Below, piece after piece: positions 9,404-18,626 of a stretch of DNA of 49,348 nt. Within the stretch, counting starts at the first letter, position 1, and each line of letters begins with the position of its first letter. The notes under the pieces are model-generated. The model had not been told where the DNA came from. It did no database searches and worked only from the letters and a program-made list of their open reading frames with translations. The stretch comes from RGIG4140 sp045635565 (GTDB taxonomy: Bacteria; Pseudomonadota; Alphaproteobacteria; CAAHEQ01; UBA3637): the NCBI GenBank assembly GCA_045635565.1, contig JAZTVX010000029.1, forward strand, positions 1 through 49,348, given 5' to 3'. A program made the position numbers and the translations under genes.

Positions 9404-9810
9404 TTAATAGTAATTTGACGTGTTTTATCAGGTAAGATTTCAATTGTAACAGATATATGATTTTGGGGTAACAAATATCCGATTTTTTCAGGCCATTCGA
9501 TCAGACTAACCCCCTCGGCAAAAGCATCTTCGATCCCGATTTCATATGCTTCTTCCGGCGTCTTCAGACGATACATATCAAAATGGTAAATGGGGAATGA
9601 TGGTGTATCGTATGTTTGAAGTAATGTAAATGTCGGACTCGGTACTTCATTTTCATGATTTGTTAACGATTGGATAAATCCGCGACAAAAGGCGGTTTTG
9701 CCTGCTCCTAACGTCCCGTATAAGGCAATAACTGTTCCTGCCGAAACTTGATGAGCCAAATCACTGGCGATTTGAATTGTTTCTTCTTCTGATGAGGCAA
9801 TATATTTCAT
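9400..9810 (-). CDS. tsaE: tRNA threonylcarbamoyladenosine biosynthesis ATPase TsaE
   Basis: A 136-residue P-loop ATPase. Walker A YGTLGAGKTAFCRGF lies at residues 31-45, followed by the family motif SPTFTLLQTY and IYHFDMYRL, then GVSLIEWPEKIG. TsaE works with TsaB and TsaD to make t6A at position 37 of ANN-decoding tRNAs. TsaD is encoded nearby at 12477. The start at 9810 is chosen because GGAG lies upstream and homologous sequence begins there. The longer open frame up to 10122 runs through the terminator hairpin and into secB, so it is not real. It is the first gene of the operon that runs to 854. Confidence 0.93.
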   Translation of the reverse strand: MKYIASSEEETIQIASDLAHQVSAGTVIALYGTLGAGKTAFCRGFIQSLTNHENEVPSPTFTLLQTYDTPSFPIYHFDMYRLKTPEEAYEIGIEDAFAEGVSLIEWPEKIGYLLPQNHISVTIEILPDKTRQITIK

Positions 9811-9849
9811 CTGTGACTCCGTGTATGATAATCTTTCTTCATCATAATA

Positions 9850-9887
9850 AAAAAAGACAAAAAAGCAATCTTTTTTGTCTTTTTTTG
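9850..9887 (-). terminator. perfect 17-bp hairpin between secB and tsaE
   Basis: AAAAAAAGACAAAAAAG, loop CAAT, CTTTTTTGTCTTTTTTT: a perfect 17-base inverted repeat. On the minus strand it follows the secB stop at 9908 and ends in a long U run, a strong intrinsic terminator that separates secB from the tsaE operon. The symmetry would also let it stop plus-strand transcription. Confidence 0.8.
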
Positions 9888-9907
9888 TGATTATTTTATC
9901 AAATGAT

Positions 9908-10363
9908 TTATTTTTGTTGGTTTTGTTCCAATTTTTGACGATATAAAGATGCAAAATCAATCGGATTGATTTGTAATGGCGGTAAGCCGGCATCTCTCGT
10001 CGTATTGGAAACAATTGTACGGGCATATGGGAACAATAAATGTGGTACTTCAACCAATAAAACCGGTTCAATGTGTTCCGGTGGCAATTCCAATGTGACC
10101 AAAGCACCGTAAACAAGTTCACAAATGAATAAGGCTTTTTGTGTATCGGCTGTTTGTGCGGCTGCTTTCACATTTAATTCAACAACAAACATCTTTTCAT
10201 TGTCTGTCTTGCTAACTTGAATGTCAACATTGACACTGATGGAAGGAGCTTTGGTGATTTCACTTAAAATTTGGGGTAAACCCGGTGCTTCAAATGATAA
10301 ATCTTTGATATATTGGGCATTAACTTGAATGTTAGGAACATTTTGTGTTGCATTTTGTGTCAT
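9908..10363 (-). CDS. secB: protein-export chaperone SecB
   Basis: A 151-residue SecB: core IQVNAQYIKDLSFEAPGLPQ at residues 12-31 (the SecB signature YIKDLSFE) and later VPHLLFPYARTIVSNTTRDA and GLPPLQINPIDF, all classical. It holds unfolded preproteins as a tetramer and hands them to SecA. The length equals the family norm. It is divergent from tim44 with about 100 bases between, the standard alphaproteobacterial arrangement. Confidence 0.97.
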   Translation of the reverse strand: MTQNATQNVPNIQVNAQYIKDLSFEAPGLPQILSEITKAPSISVNVDIQVSKTDNEKMFVVELNVKAAAQTADTQKALFICELVYGALVTLELPPEHIEPVLLVEVPHLLFPYARTIVSNTTRDAGLPPLQINPIDFASLYRQKLEQNQQK

Positions 10364-10378
10364 TTGTTAAAAATCCTC

Positions 10379-10408
10379 TTGAAAAAAAATTAAAATTCAG
10401 GTTATATA
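10379..10408 (+). promoter_or_regulatory. candidate sigma-70 promoter for tim44-mltA-smr-tsaD
   Basis: TTGAAA at 10379-10384, a spacer of 17-18, and TTATAT / TATATA at 10402-10408. Start of transcription would be near 10415, about 50 bases before the tim44 start, in the divergent secB-tim44 gap. Confidence 0.5.
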
Positions 10409-10466
10409 CAAGTCATGTATACAGGTGTTTTTGTTAATTGTAAAGCAAAAAAGGAAAAAAATATTT

Positions 10467-11063
10467 ATGGCAATGGAAAATTTAATTTTAGGCGGAATTG
10501 TTTTGTTTTTGGTATTTATTTTATACCGAGTTATCGGAAAACAACAAAAGAAACAAGGTCAAATTCCTGATAAATTACGTTTTTTCTCTGAAAAAACCGG
10601 TCAGATTATTGAAATGAAGTTAATTGAAAATCCATCTGATATAACTGTTTCTGAAGAACGGTTGAATGATGAGGCATTTTTGTTGCGTGCCAAATTGGCC
10701 TTTCAACAAATTTCCGAATCATTTTGCGGAGGGCATTTGAATGTGTTAAAATCGGTTCTTGATTCGAAAGTTTATAACGCATTTGAAGAAAAAATCAAAG
10801 AACGTCAGGCACAAAATCAAACAGTCGATTTTTCAATTATTTGTTTTGATTCTGCTAAAATTGTTCATAAATCTCCTGAAGAAGATAAAATTACGGTTCA
10901 ATTTATTACTGAACAAATTAACGTTTTAAAAGATGAAGCCGGCAATGCTATTGAAGGAGATCCGATGAGTATTTCAAAGGTTGAAGATTTATGGACGTTT
11001 AAAAAAATGAAAAGAAATAAATGGTTGCTGTGTGCAACACATAGTGAGGGGGCTTATGAGTAG
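10467..11063 (+). CDS. Tim44/TimA-domain inner-membrane protein
   Basis: A 198-residue protein. The start at 10467 is chosen over the upstream in-frame ATG at 10425 because AAGGA is correctly spaced and the transmembrane helix ILGGIVLFLVFILYRVIG directly follows. The C-terminal half (from about residue 65: AFLLRAKLAFQQISESFCGG, then a mixed alpha/beta region ending W(T)FKKMKRNKWLL) is the Tim44-like domain related to the mitochondrial import motor subunit and to bacterial TimA. The bacterial function is not well settled. Association with membrane protein traffic is presumed. It is first in a tim44-mltA-smr-tsaD operon, and its stop codon overlaps the mltA start. Confidence 0.88.
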   Translation: MAMENLILGGIVLFLVFILYRVIGKQQKKQGQIPDKLRFFSEKTGQIIEMKLIENPSDITVSEERLNDEAFLLRAKLAFQQISESFCGGHLNVLKSVLDSKVYNAFEEKIKERQAQNQTVDFSIICFDSAKIVHKSPEEDKITVQFITEQINVLKDEAGNAIEGDPMSISKVEDLWTFKKMKRNKWLLCATHSEGAYE

Positions 11064-12081
11064 TGTTTTGCAGTCGGTTGGTATTTTGCTGGCAGCATCA
11101 TTGTTGTTGTCAGGTTGTTTATCCGATCATAATTTATCGCAGGGGAGGTCTTTTAAACTAAAAGAGGTTTCCTTTAATTCATTGCCCGGATGGAATTATG
11201 ATAATTTTCAAGAAGCATTGCCGGCTCTTTTGCGATCTTGTCAAAATCCAAATCACCAATGGGTTGATTTTTGTGCCGGATTACAAAAATATCGTTATGC
11301 GGAATCTTATCCGATAAAACGGTATATTGAAAGTCAATTAACTCCGTATTTAGTTATATCTTACGGTGAAACGGTCGGGACAATGACTGGTTATTATGAA
11401 GCCGAATTAACGGGTACCAAAAAACGTGTTGCACAATCACAAGTACCGGTTTATGGTGTGCCGTATGGTTATAAGAATGGTAAAACATATCCGACACGTG
11501 CAGATATTGAAGAAGATGGTATCAATGCACCGATTATTGCTTGGGCGAATGATCCGGTTGAATTATTTATTTTGCAAATACAAGGTTCTGGTAGAATGGT
11601 TACACCTGACGGCGAAATCAAGTTAGGTTATGCCGGTAACAATAATAGAAAATTTAAAGGGTTAGGTTCGATTTTTGCTTCTTATGGTATTCGTAATTTA
11701 CATTCAATGCAAAATATGAAAAAGTGGCTTCAAGAACACCCCACGCAGGCACGCAAAATTATGGCTGAAAATCCTCGATATATCTTTTTTAAAGAAAATC
11801 AGGGTGATTCTCCATATGGCTCGGCTGGTGTTGTCTTAACACCTGAACGTTCTGTTGCCGTTGACAAGTCCTACATTCCGATGCATACGCCGATGTATTT
11901 GAATACACAAGACCCTGATGGCTTTTATATTCAAAAATTGGTTGTGGCACAGGATATAGGTAAGGCTATCAAGGGGGGGATTCGAGCAGATTATTTTTGG
12001 GGTCACGGTGAAAAAGCCTTTAATAAAGCTGGTCGAATGAAAAGCAAAGGCTCGTATTATTTGTTGTTGCCTAAAAGTTAG
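11056..12081 (+). CDS. mltA: membrane-bound lytic murein transglycosylase A
   Basis: A 341-residue lipoprotein. Start 11056 (GAGGGGG just upstream) gives a signal peptide ending LLSGC, so Cys20 would be lipidated. Family hallmarks are YYEAELTG, WANDPVELFILQIQGSGR, and a C-terminal 3D barrel with VVAQDIGKAIKG (catalytic Asp region) and ADYFWGHGEKAF. MltA cleaves glycan strands between MurNAc and GlcNAc, leaving 1,6-anhydroMurNAc. It is anchored to the outer membrane. The released sugars could feed the AmgK-MurU pair across the divergent region, which is inference. Confidence 0.95.
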   Translation: MSSVLQSVGILLAASLLLSGCLSDHNLSQGRSFKLKEVSFNSLPGWNYDNFQEALPALLRSCQNPNHQWVDFCAGLQKYRYAESYPIKRYIESQLTPYLVISYGETVGTMTGYYEAELTGTKKRVAQSQVPVYGVPYGYKNGKTYPTRADIEEDGINAPIIAWANDPVELFILQIQGSGRMVTPDGEIKLGYAGNNNRKFKGLGSIFASYGIRNLHSMQNMKKWLQEHPTQARKIMAENPRYIFFKENQGDSPYGSAGVVLTPERSVAVDKSYIPMHTPMYLNTQDPDGFYIQKLVVAQDIGKAIKGGIRADYFWGHGEKAFNKAGRMKSKGSYYLLLPKS

Positions 12082-12090
12082 GGGCTTTTA

Positions 12091-12495
12091 ATGTCTGATA
12101 AAGAAAATTACTTATGGGAGGAATATATTAAAAAAGTCAAGCCATTATTCAAAGGAACGAATAATGTTATACCGACTGTTCCGCCGTGCTTGCGGGTACA
12201 TCGAGCGGAAAGGGGTAATATTAAATATGAGTTGGATTTGCACGGATTAACGCTAGAAGAAGCCTATCAGACTGTTAAATTATTTTTTACTATACATGTA
12301 CATCATAATACACAAAAAATACGCATTATCACAGGTAAAGGAATACAAGGGACGGGTAAAATTAAAAATGAAATTTCATTGTGGTTGGAAACACCATTTT
12401 TTAGGGATAAAATCCGTGAATTAAAATGGTTAAATGATGGTGGTGTATTGGAGATATTACTCAGGAGAAAGAAAAAATGTCACGTGAAAAAATAA
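12091..12495 (+). CDS. Smr-domain protein
   Basis: A 134-residue protein consisting mainly of a Smr (small MutS-related) domain: YELDLHGLTLEEAY at about residues 45-58, IRIITGKGIQGTGKIK near 82, and an LNDGGVLEILLRR end. Smr domains bind nucleic acid and several are endonucleases that act on RNA at stalled ribosomes. The DLHG and TGKG signatures are intact. It follows mltA by 9 bases and its end overlaps the tsaD start by 19 bases, so it is clearly part of the operon. Confidence 0.9.
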   Translation: MSDKENYLWEEYIKKVKPLFKGTNNVIPTVPPCLRVHRAERGNIKYELDLHGLTLEEAYQTVKLFFTIHVHHNTQKIRIITGKGIQGTGKIKNEISLWLETPFFRDKIRELKWLNDGGVLEILLRRKKKCHVKK

Positions 12496-13508
12496 TTTTA
12501 GGCATTGAAAGCAGTTGTGATGAAACGGCATGTGCCTTGGTCAATGAGCAAGGCAAAGTTTTATCATCGACCGTTTGGTCGCAATATGATGAGCATCGTC
12601 GTTTTGGAGGTGTTGTCCCCGAAATTGCGGCTCGGGCTCATTTGGAAAAATGTGATGTCTTGATTAAAGAAACAATGGATAAAGCCGGCAAAACTTTTTC
12701 AGATTTATCGGCGGTTGCCGTTGCCGGAGGACCAGGGTTAATCGGGGGTGTTTTGGTTGGTGTCATGACAGCCAAAATGATTGCATTAAGTCATCATTTA
12801 CCCTTTATTGCCGTTAATCATCTAGAAGGACATGCGTTAACGGCTCGTTTGTCACACCCTGTTCAATTCCCGTATTTATTGCTTTTAACGTCCGGGGGAC
12901 ATTGTCAGGTACTGGTTGTGGAAAATGTTGGTCAATATAAGCGTTTAGGTGGGACTATTGACGATTCGGCTGGTGAAGCGTTTGATAAGGTAGCAAAAAT
13001 GCTAGATGTTGGTTATCCAGGAGGACCGAATGTTGAAAAACGGGCAAAACTCGGTAATTCAAAACGATTTGTTTTCCCTGTGCCGATGAAAGGTCGGGAA
13101 GGGTGTGATTTTTCATTTTCCGGTCTAAAAACAGCTGTTCGTACATGTATTGAAAAGCAATCTGTTTTAGATGAAGAAATAAAAAATGATATGTGTGCAT
13201 CTTTTCAAAAGGCTGTTGTTGAACAAATGTCAGATAGACTCAATCATGCTATTGAAATATTTAAAAAGACATATCCGAATGGCCAAGATTTAGTTGTGGC
13301 CGGCGGTGTAGCGGCTAATGAAAGTGTTCGGACCATGTTGGAAGAAAAAGCTAAAAGTAACGGTTTGATTTTTTCGGCTCCTCCGATTAAATTGTGTACG
13401 GATAATGGCGTGATGATTGCGTGGGCTGGTATGGAACGCTTTTTATTGGGGAAGTTTGATGCGTTGGATTTTAAAGCACGACCACGCTGGCCGTTGGATA
13501 CCTTATAG
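12477..13508 (+). CDS. tsaD: tRNA N6-adenosine threonylcarbamoyltransferase TsaD
   Basis: A 343-residue ASKHA-fold enzyme. N-terminal ILGIESSCDETACALV, metal-binding VNHLEGHALTARL (two His near residues 113 and 117), LTSGGHCQ and the C-terminal TDNGVMIAWAG are all present. It transfers threonylcarbamoyl from the adenylate to A37 of tRNA, helped by TsaB and by TsaE (encoded here at 9400). AGGAG is placed before the chosen ATG inside the 3' end of the smr gene. Confidence 0.97.
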   Translation: MSREKIILGIESSCDETACALVNEQGKVLSSTVWSQYDEHRRFGGVVPEIAARAHLEKCDVLIKETMDKAGKTFSDLSAVAVAGGPGLIGGVLVGVMTAKMIALSHHLPFIAVNHLEGHALTARLSHPVQFPYLLLLTSGGHCQVLVVENVGQYKRLGGTIDDSAGEAFDKVAKMLDVGYPGGPNVEKRAKLGNSKRFVFPVPMKGREGCDFSFSGLKTAVRTCIEKQSVLDEEIKNDMCASFQKAVVEQMSDRLNHAIEIFKKTYPNGQDLVVAGGVAANESVRTMLEEKAKSNGLIFSAPPIKLCTDNGVMIAWAGMERFLLGKFDALDFKARPRWPLDTL

Positions 13509-13715
13509 TTTTATTTGTAATGATTTGAAAAATATATTTTTTTAGAACACTGGTTGTAATGTGTAGTCGAATGTGCAAAAAGTTTTTTTCAAAAAAGACA
13601 ATTTGATACATTCTTTTTCTTGAAAAAAAACTTTTTTCTGTGTAAAAGAGTTAAGGAACTGTTAAGTTTTTCTACGTATAATGAGGTCAGTTTTTAATTG
13701 AGAAAGGGAATATCC

Positions 13716-16175
13716 ATGGCTACACAAATAAACAAAACAAAACCAACGGCAGCAGAATTGCAAAAACTGATTGAATGGCATATCAAATATTCTTTGTCGA
13801 AAAGAGTGTGTGAAGCAGATAAAGATCATTTGTTTACGGCATTAGCCATGGCTGTTCGTGATTTATGTATTGATGGTATGTTTGAAACAGCAGCCCGTCA
13901 TGAAAAAGAAGATCCAAAAAGAGTTTATTATTTATCTTTAGAATACTTATTGGGGCGTTTGTTGCCAAACAATTTATATAATTTTGAAATCATGGATTTA
14001 TTAGATGAAATCCACTTGGATAATCCGATTCCTTTGCGTGACGTATTGGATTGCGAATATGATCCGGCATTGGGTAACGGTGGTTTGGGTCGTTTGGCTG
14101 CCTGTATTTTAGATTCAATTGCAACACAAGGCATTCCGGGTTACGGTTATGGTATCAATTATCAATTCGGTTTATTTAAACAATACTTCGAAAACGGTTG
14201 GCAACGGGAACGGGCAGATTCTTGGTTGGAAAGAAGTTCCCCTTGGCAAATTGAACGGGCGGATCGTTCCTGTCTTGTTCAGATAAATGGTCGTGTCGTT
14301 TATGAAGAAAAGAATGGAATGCGAGAACCTCACTGGGTTGGCACTGATCATTTATTGGGTGTGCCGTATGATATGCCAATTGTCGGTTACGGTGGTACAA
14401 CAGTTAACTATTTGCGTTTGTTTTCGGCTAAATCAACGAATACATTGAATTTAGAAACGTTTAATCGGGGTAGTTATGTTGAGGCCGTTGAACAAAATAT
14501 TAAGATTGAAACTATTTCAAAAGTTTTGTATCCGTCTGACAGCGTTGAACAGGGAAAATATTTGCGTTTGATGCAACAATATTTCTTCACATCGTGTGTT
14601 ATCAATGACATTATGCGTCGGTTTTTGGAAAATCATACGGATTTTAATGAATTGCCCGAAAAAGTGGCTATTCAGTTGAATGATACACATCCAACGTTGG
14701 CTATTGTTGAATTGATGCGTGTTTTATTAGATGTTTACCGTTTGGATTGGGATCTGGCATTTGATATTACCAAACGAACCATGGCATACACTAATCATAC
14801 ATTATTACCGGAAGCATTGGAAAAATGGCCGGTTGCCATGTTTGAAAAACATTTGCCAAGACATTTAGATATTATCTATCAAATCAATGATAAATTGATG
14901 AAAGAAGTAATGACACGCTATCCGGGGGATATCGGCCGTATGAGCCGTGTTTCCATTATTGAAGAAGGGCCTCAAAAACAGATTCGTATGGCTAATTTGG
15001 CAATTGTCGGTAGTCACTCGGTTAATGGTGTTGCTGAAATTCATACAAAATTATTAGAAACAAAATTAGTGCCTGATTTTTATGAAATGTGGCCGGAAAA
15101 ATTCAATAATAAAACAAACGGGGTGACACCTCGTCGTTGGGTTTTGGATTCTAATCAGGGGCTTTCTAAATTTATTACGGAACGTATCGGAGATAAATGG
15201 ATTACTGATTTAGATGAAGTTCATAAATTGGAACAATACTTGAATGATACGACTTCATTAGATCAATTGTCACGAATTAAATATGATAATAAAGTTCGTT
15301 TGTCTGCTTTGATTGATCGTTTAACGGGAGTTAAAGTTGACCCAAGAGGTATTTTTGATTGTCAGGTAAAACGTATTCATGAGTACAAACGTCAATTATT
15401 GAATGCCTTGCATATTGTGTATGAATATTTAACCATTGTTGAGGATGGTTTGCAACTACCTGTTCCAAAAGTTTATATTTTTGGTGGTAAAGCAGCCCCC
15501 AGTTATGAATTTGCAAAATTAGTTATAAAATTTATCAATAATATTGCAAACGTTGTTAATAATGACCCACGAGTTAAAGGACAGTTGAAAGTTGCATTTA
15601 TACCGGATTATAAGGTATCCGTAGCGGAATATATTTTCCCTGGTGCTGATATCAGTGAACAAATTTCGACAGCTGGATTTGAAGCATCGGGTACCGGTAA
15701 TATGAAATTCATGATGAACGGGGCTTTAACCGTTGGAACGTTGGATGGAGCCAATGTTGAAATTTTGGAAAAAGTCGGTATGGATAATTTCTATCTGTTT
15801 GGTCAAACAGCGGAAGAAGTGGCTCGTAAACATGCAGAGGATTCTTATCATCCGTGGGATTATTATAATCAAGATATGAAAATTAAACGTGTGATGGATT
15901 CTTTAACGTCCGGTATTTTTACACCAGGGGAAGATAAGAATCTGTTTGTTCCGATTTTCCAAAATATCATGTTTAGAGATTATTACATGTTATTGGGTGA
16001 TTTTGAATCGTATTTGTCTGCACAAGACCGTGTATCGGCAGATTATTTAAATCCACGAGGATGGGCACAGAAAACGTTAATCAATATTGCTCGTTCCGGT
16101 AAATTTTCAATTGACAGAACGGTTCGGGATTACGCTCGTGATATTTGGCATGTTGAATCATCATTGGATAAATAG
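13716..16175 (+). CDS. glgP: glycogen/starch phosphorylase
   Basis: An 819-residue phosphorylase. The start at 13716 follows AGAAAGGGA, and the ATG at 13698 lies upstream of that site. N-terminal YYLSLEYLLGRLL, GNGGLGRLAACILDS, and the PLP site EASGTGNMKFMMNGALTVGT with the Schiff-base Lys near residue 664 are intact. It releases glucose 1-phosphate from alpha-1,4-glucans. No other glycogen gene is in the window, so the pathway must be encoded elsewhere or the enzyme may act on host or dietary glucans taken up. A TATAAT box is visible at 13677-13682, but no convincing -35 at normal spacing. It is followed after 1 base by trmB. Confidence 0.96.
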   Translation: MATQINKTKPTAAELQKLIEWHIKYSLSKRVCEADKDHLFTALAMAVRDLCIDGMFETAARHEKEDPKRVYYLSLEYLLGRLLPNNLYNFEIMDLLDEIHLDNPIPLRDVLDCEYDPALGNGGLGRLAACILDSIATQGIPGYGYGINYQFGLFKQYFENGWQRERADSWLERSSPWQIERADRSCLVQINGRVVYEEKNGMREPHWVGTDHLLGVPYDMPIVGYGGTTVNYLRLFSAKSTNTLNLETFNRGSYVEAVEQNIKIETISKVLYPSDSVEQGKYLRLMQQYFFTSCVINDIMRRFLENHTDFNELPEKVAIQLNDTHPTLAIVELMRVLLDVYRLDWDLAFDITKRTMAYTNHTLLPEALEKWPVAMFEKHLPRHLDIIYQINDKLMKEVMTRYPGDIGRMSRVSIIEEGPQKQIRMANLAIVGSHSVNGVAEIHTKLLETKLVPDFYEMWPEKFNNKTNGVTPRRWVLDSNQGLSKFITERIGDKWITDLDEVHKLEQYLNDTTSLDQLSRIKYDNKVRLSALIDRLTGVKVDPRGIFDCQVKRIHEYKRQLLNALHIVYEYLTIVEDGLQLPVPKVYIFGGKAAPSYEFAKLVIKFINNIANVVNNDPRVKGQLKVAFIPDYKVSVAEYIFPGADISEQISTAGFEASGTGNMKFMMNGALTVGTLDGANVEILEKVGMDNFYLFGQTAEEVARKHAEDSYHPWDYYNQDMKIKRVMDSLTSGIFTPGEDKNLFVPIFQNIMFRDYYMLLGDFESYLSAQDRVSADYLNPRGWAQKTLINIARSGKFSIDRTVRDYARDIWHVESSLDK

Positions 16176-16176
16176 C

Positions 16177-16905
16177 ATGAATGAAGTAAAAGAATTACGT
16201 TTTTTTGGTCGTCGCAAAGGGAAAGCAATTAAGCAATCCAAACAACGTTTGATTGATGAGTTGCTTCCTCGTTTGCAACCGGTTTTGCCTAAAGCTGGTT
16301 CAACATTTGATATGAGAACTTTTTTTGGTATCAATCCGCATGAAATTTGGTTAGAAGTTGGTTTTGGTGGCGGTGAGCATGTTGCCGAATTGGCAAAGAT
16401 GTATCCGAATGTCGGAATTTTAGGAGCCGAACCTTTTATGAATGGTGTTGCTTCTTTGTTGGCTCATTTAAATGGTTCTCATGAACAGGTGACAAAGCAT
16501 ACACAATTGGAACAAGGTCGGGTTGATAATGTTCGGATTTGGCCCGATGACGTGCGTGATTTATTTCCCTTTTTTTCTGACAATTTATTTAAGCGAATAT
16601 TTGTTTTATATCCCGATCCATGGCCGAAAGCTCGTCATGCAGAAAGACGTTTTATTAATCAGGCAAATTTAAAGCACTTAAATCGATTGTTGGCAGATGA
16701 CGGTCAATTATTTGTTGCTACTGATGTGGAAGCCTATGCTCAATGGGCAGTTGAACAAGTTGAAATTGATGGCCATTTTAAGCAAATGAATACTGATACA
16801 TCAAAACCACCGATTGATTGGGTTCCGACACGGTATGAAAAAAAGGGAATTATGGCTGGTCGTATGCCTACCTATCTTGTTTTTTCAAAAAAAAGACAGA
16901 AATAA
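16177..16905 (+). CDS. trmB: tRNA (guanine-N7-)-methyltransferase TrmB
   Basis: A 242-residue SAM-dependent methyltransferase that methylates G46 of tRNA. The SAM site is EVGFGGGEHVAELA near residue 65. The family signature VLYPDPWPKARHAERRF lies near residue 144, and the end is MPTYLVFSKKR. The start at 16177 is one base after the glgP stop. No clear ribosome site precedes it, so translational coupling to glgP is likely. The longer open frame from 16087 is inside glgP and is not homologous. Confidence 0.95.
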   Translation: MNEVKELRFFGRRKGKAIKQSKQRLIDELLPRLQPVLPKAGSTFDMRTFFGINPHEIWLEVGFGGGEHVAELAKMYPNVGILGAEPFMNGVASLLAHLNGSHEQVTKHTQLEQGRVDNVRIWPDDVRDLFPFFSDNLFKRIFVLYPDPWPKARHAERRFINQANLKHLNRLLADDGQLFVATDVEAYAQWAVEQVEIDGHFKQMNTDTSKPPIDWVPTRYEKKGIMAGRMPTYLVFSKKRQK

Positions 16906-16973
16906 TGTAAATAAGACTTGACGAGAAGAAAAAAATCAAGGAAAATATAAAGAGTGAGATAAGGAGAAAAACC

Positions 16974-17276
16974 ATGAATTACACGAAAAAAGAAACAGAA
17001 AAAATAACAGAAATTACATTTAACGGTTCATTTACATTTAGAGATCATGATTCGTTTTTTGAGATTATTTCATATATTAAATCAACGAAAGTTCCTAAAA
17101 TTGTTTTTGATTTGTCAGAATGTGATTTTATTGATTCTGCTGCATTGGGTATGTTTGTGATTGCTCATGACGAAGCCTCTGCGAAGTCGGTTGCCTTATC
17201 TATTCGTGGTGTTCAGGGTAAAGTTAAAGAAGTTATGTATGCTGCCCGTTTTGACAGTTTATATGTCTTTGAATAA
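16974..17276 (+). CDS. STAS-domain protein (anti-sigma factor antagonist-like)
   Basis: A 100-residue single STAS domain: VFDLSECDFIDSAALGMFVIAHDEA, written in parts as VFDLSECDFID and SAALGM. Ser55 in DSAALG is in the position that is phosphorylated in SpoIIAA/RsbV-type regulators. AAGGAG precedes the start. No partner kinase or sigma factor is next to it, so its pathway (general stress, envelope lipid transport, or other) cannot be read from context. A terminator follows directly. Confidence 0.88.
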   Translation: MNYTKKETEKITEITFNGSFTFRDHDSFFEIISYIKSTKVPKIVFDLSECDFIDSAALGMFVIAHDEASAKSVALSIRGVQGKVKEVMYAARFDSLYVFE

Positions 17277-17298
17277 ATCGCTTATCGCTTACCAAATC

Positions 17299-17338
17299 AA
17301 AAAGCCTACCGAATTTTCGGTAGGTTTTTCGTTTTTTT
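17299..17338 (+). terminator. intrinsic terminator after STAS gene
   Basis: AAAAAGCCTACCGAA, TT, TTCGGTAGGTTTTT, then CGTTTTTTT. The stem of about 13 pairs has one bulge and is followed by a T run 25 bases after the STAS stop. Confidence 0.88.
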
Positions 17339-17451
17339 TAATGTATATTGATTATTTCAAAAACCAGCATAATTAAAGACATCATAAACTCCTTTGTTAT
17401 TTTAGAAAAATATTTGTTTTTTAAGAGAGTATTTATGTCGAATGGTATTTG

Positions 17452-17797
17452 TTAAAATGTGGATATTTCATCACACCCGGATATTTTAGCTATTTCAAGT
17501 GGTGTTCTTCCCTTCTTATTTGGAGTGGATATATTTGTTCCTTATTCTATTAAGAAGTTAATTGTTTCATTATTTTGAGATATGATGGCTGTATGAAGAG
17601 GTGTGTTGCCGGCATTATCAATCGCATGAATATCAGCCCTGACTTCAAGCAGAATTTTAATAATTTTGGGACTTCCATAGCAGGCAGCCTCATGTAATGG
17701 TGTGCAACAAAAATCGCTGGTTGAATTAACATCAGCATCGGCTTCAATTAACAGTTAAACATTTTCCGTTTCGCCAAAGAAAACAGCATCATGAAGA
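17452..17797 (-). pseudogene. decayed 3' end of the ankyrin-repeat gene
   Basis: Reading on past the stop of the ankyrin gene at 17789 in the shifted frame gives about three more ankyrin repeats (TPLHDAVFFGETENV, then TPLHEAACYGSPKIIKILLE, TPLHTAIISQNNETINFLIE, and RTPLEIAKISGCDE). They are broken by two in-frame TAA codons (17755-17757 and 17542-17544) before a final TAA at 17452-17454. Comparison with the internal duplicate about 604-606 bases upstream shows that two G residues were lost near 17796 and that the first TAA corresponds to AAA (Lys) in the copy. So this part was once translated and has decayed. Confidence 0.75.
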
Positions 17798-18626
17798 TGT
17801 ACGTTTATTATTATCTTTTTCTTCAATATCAGCGCCGGCTTTTATCAACATTTGTATGGCTTCCGGATTGTTATAATATATTGCACAATGCAGAGGTGTC
17901 TGACCTTTTTTATTTTTAGCATGGATATCAGCCCCGGAATCAAGTAGGGTTTCAAGAGCCTGTGAATTAAACGTTTGATGTGTATTATCCGTAGCGATAT
18001 GCAAAGGCGTATCGCCATTAAAATCTTGATCGTGAATATTGGCACCAGCGTGAAGTAAAATCTGAATGGCTTCAATTTGTTTGTTGGCTAGTGCAAAATA
18101 AATAGGTGTGTATCCATCCTTATCTTGGGCGTGAATATCAGCTCCAGCATCGATTAATATTTTGATAATATCCAGCGTGCCGAAACTTGCTGCTAAATGT
18201 AATGGTGTGACTTTTGCATTATCAGTGATGTTAATATCTGCTCTGGCATCGATAAGTTGTTTTACAATATCTGAATTTGGTTGACGGACAGCCAAGTGAA
18301 TAGGGGTTCCATTTGTATTGTCTTTTGCATGAATATCAGCTCCATATTCCATTAACAGTTTAAGGATTTCTGTTTTACCAAAGAAAGCAGCATCATGAAG
18401 AGGTGTACGTTTATTATTGTCTTTTTCCTCAATATTGGCACCGGCTTTTATCAATATTTGTATGGCTTCCGGATTGTTATAATATACCGCACAATGCAGA
18501 GGTGTTTGACCTTTTTTATTTTTAGCATGGATATCAGCCCCGGAATCAAGTAAGGTTTCAAGAGCCTGTGAATTAAACATTTTATCCATATTATTGGTAG
18601 CGGTATGTAGCGGTGTATCTCCATCC
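17750..18626 (-). repeat. 606-bp internal duplication within the ankyrin gene
   Basis: The stretch about 17750-18020 closely matches about 18356-18626 at an offset of 604 bases before, and 606 bases after, the deletion site near 17796. Matching landmarks are GGCTTCCGGATTGTTATAAT and the segment ending TCAAGAGCCTGTGAATTAAAC. An offset of 606 equals 202 codons, about six ankyrin units. Sequences between differ as ordinary ankyrin repeats, so this is a recent block copy. Confidence 0.8.

Noticed and set aside
9811..10122. N-terminal extension of tsaE
   Set aside because: It runs through a perfect terminator hairpin and overlaps secB in another frame. TsaE homology begins at 9810.
16918..16951. 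Promoter TTGACG ... TATAAA before the STAS gene
   Set aside because: The spacing is 22 bases, too long for a sigma-70 promoter. Transcription from trmB is as likely.
17550..17747. 65-codon minus-strand open frame in the ankyrin tail
   Set aside because: It is an out-of-frame shadow. The adjacent frame gives clear ankyrin repeats with two stops.
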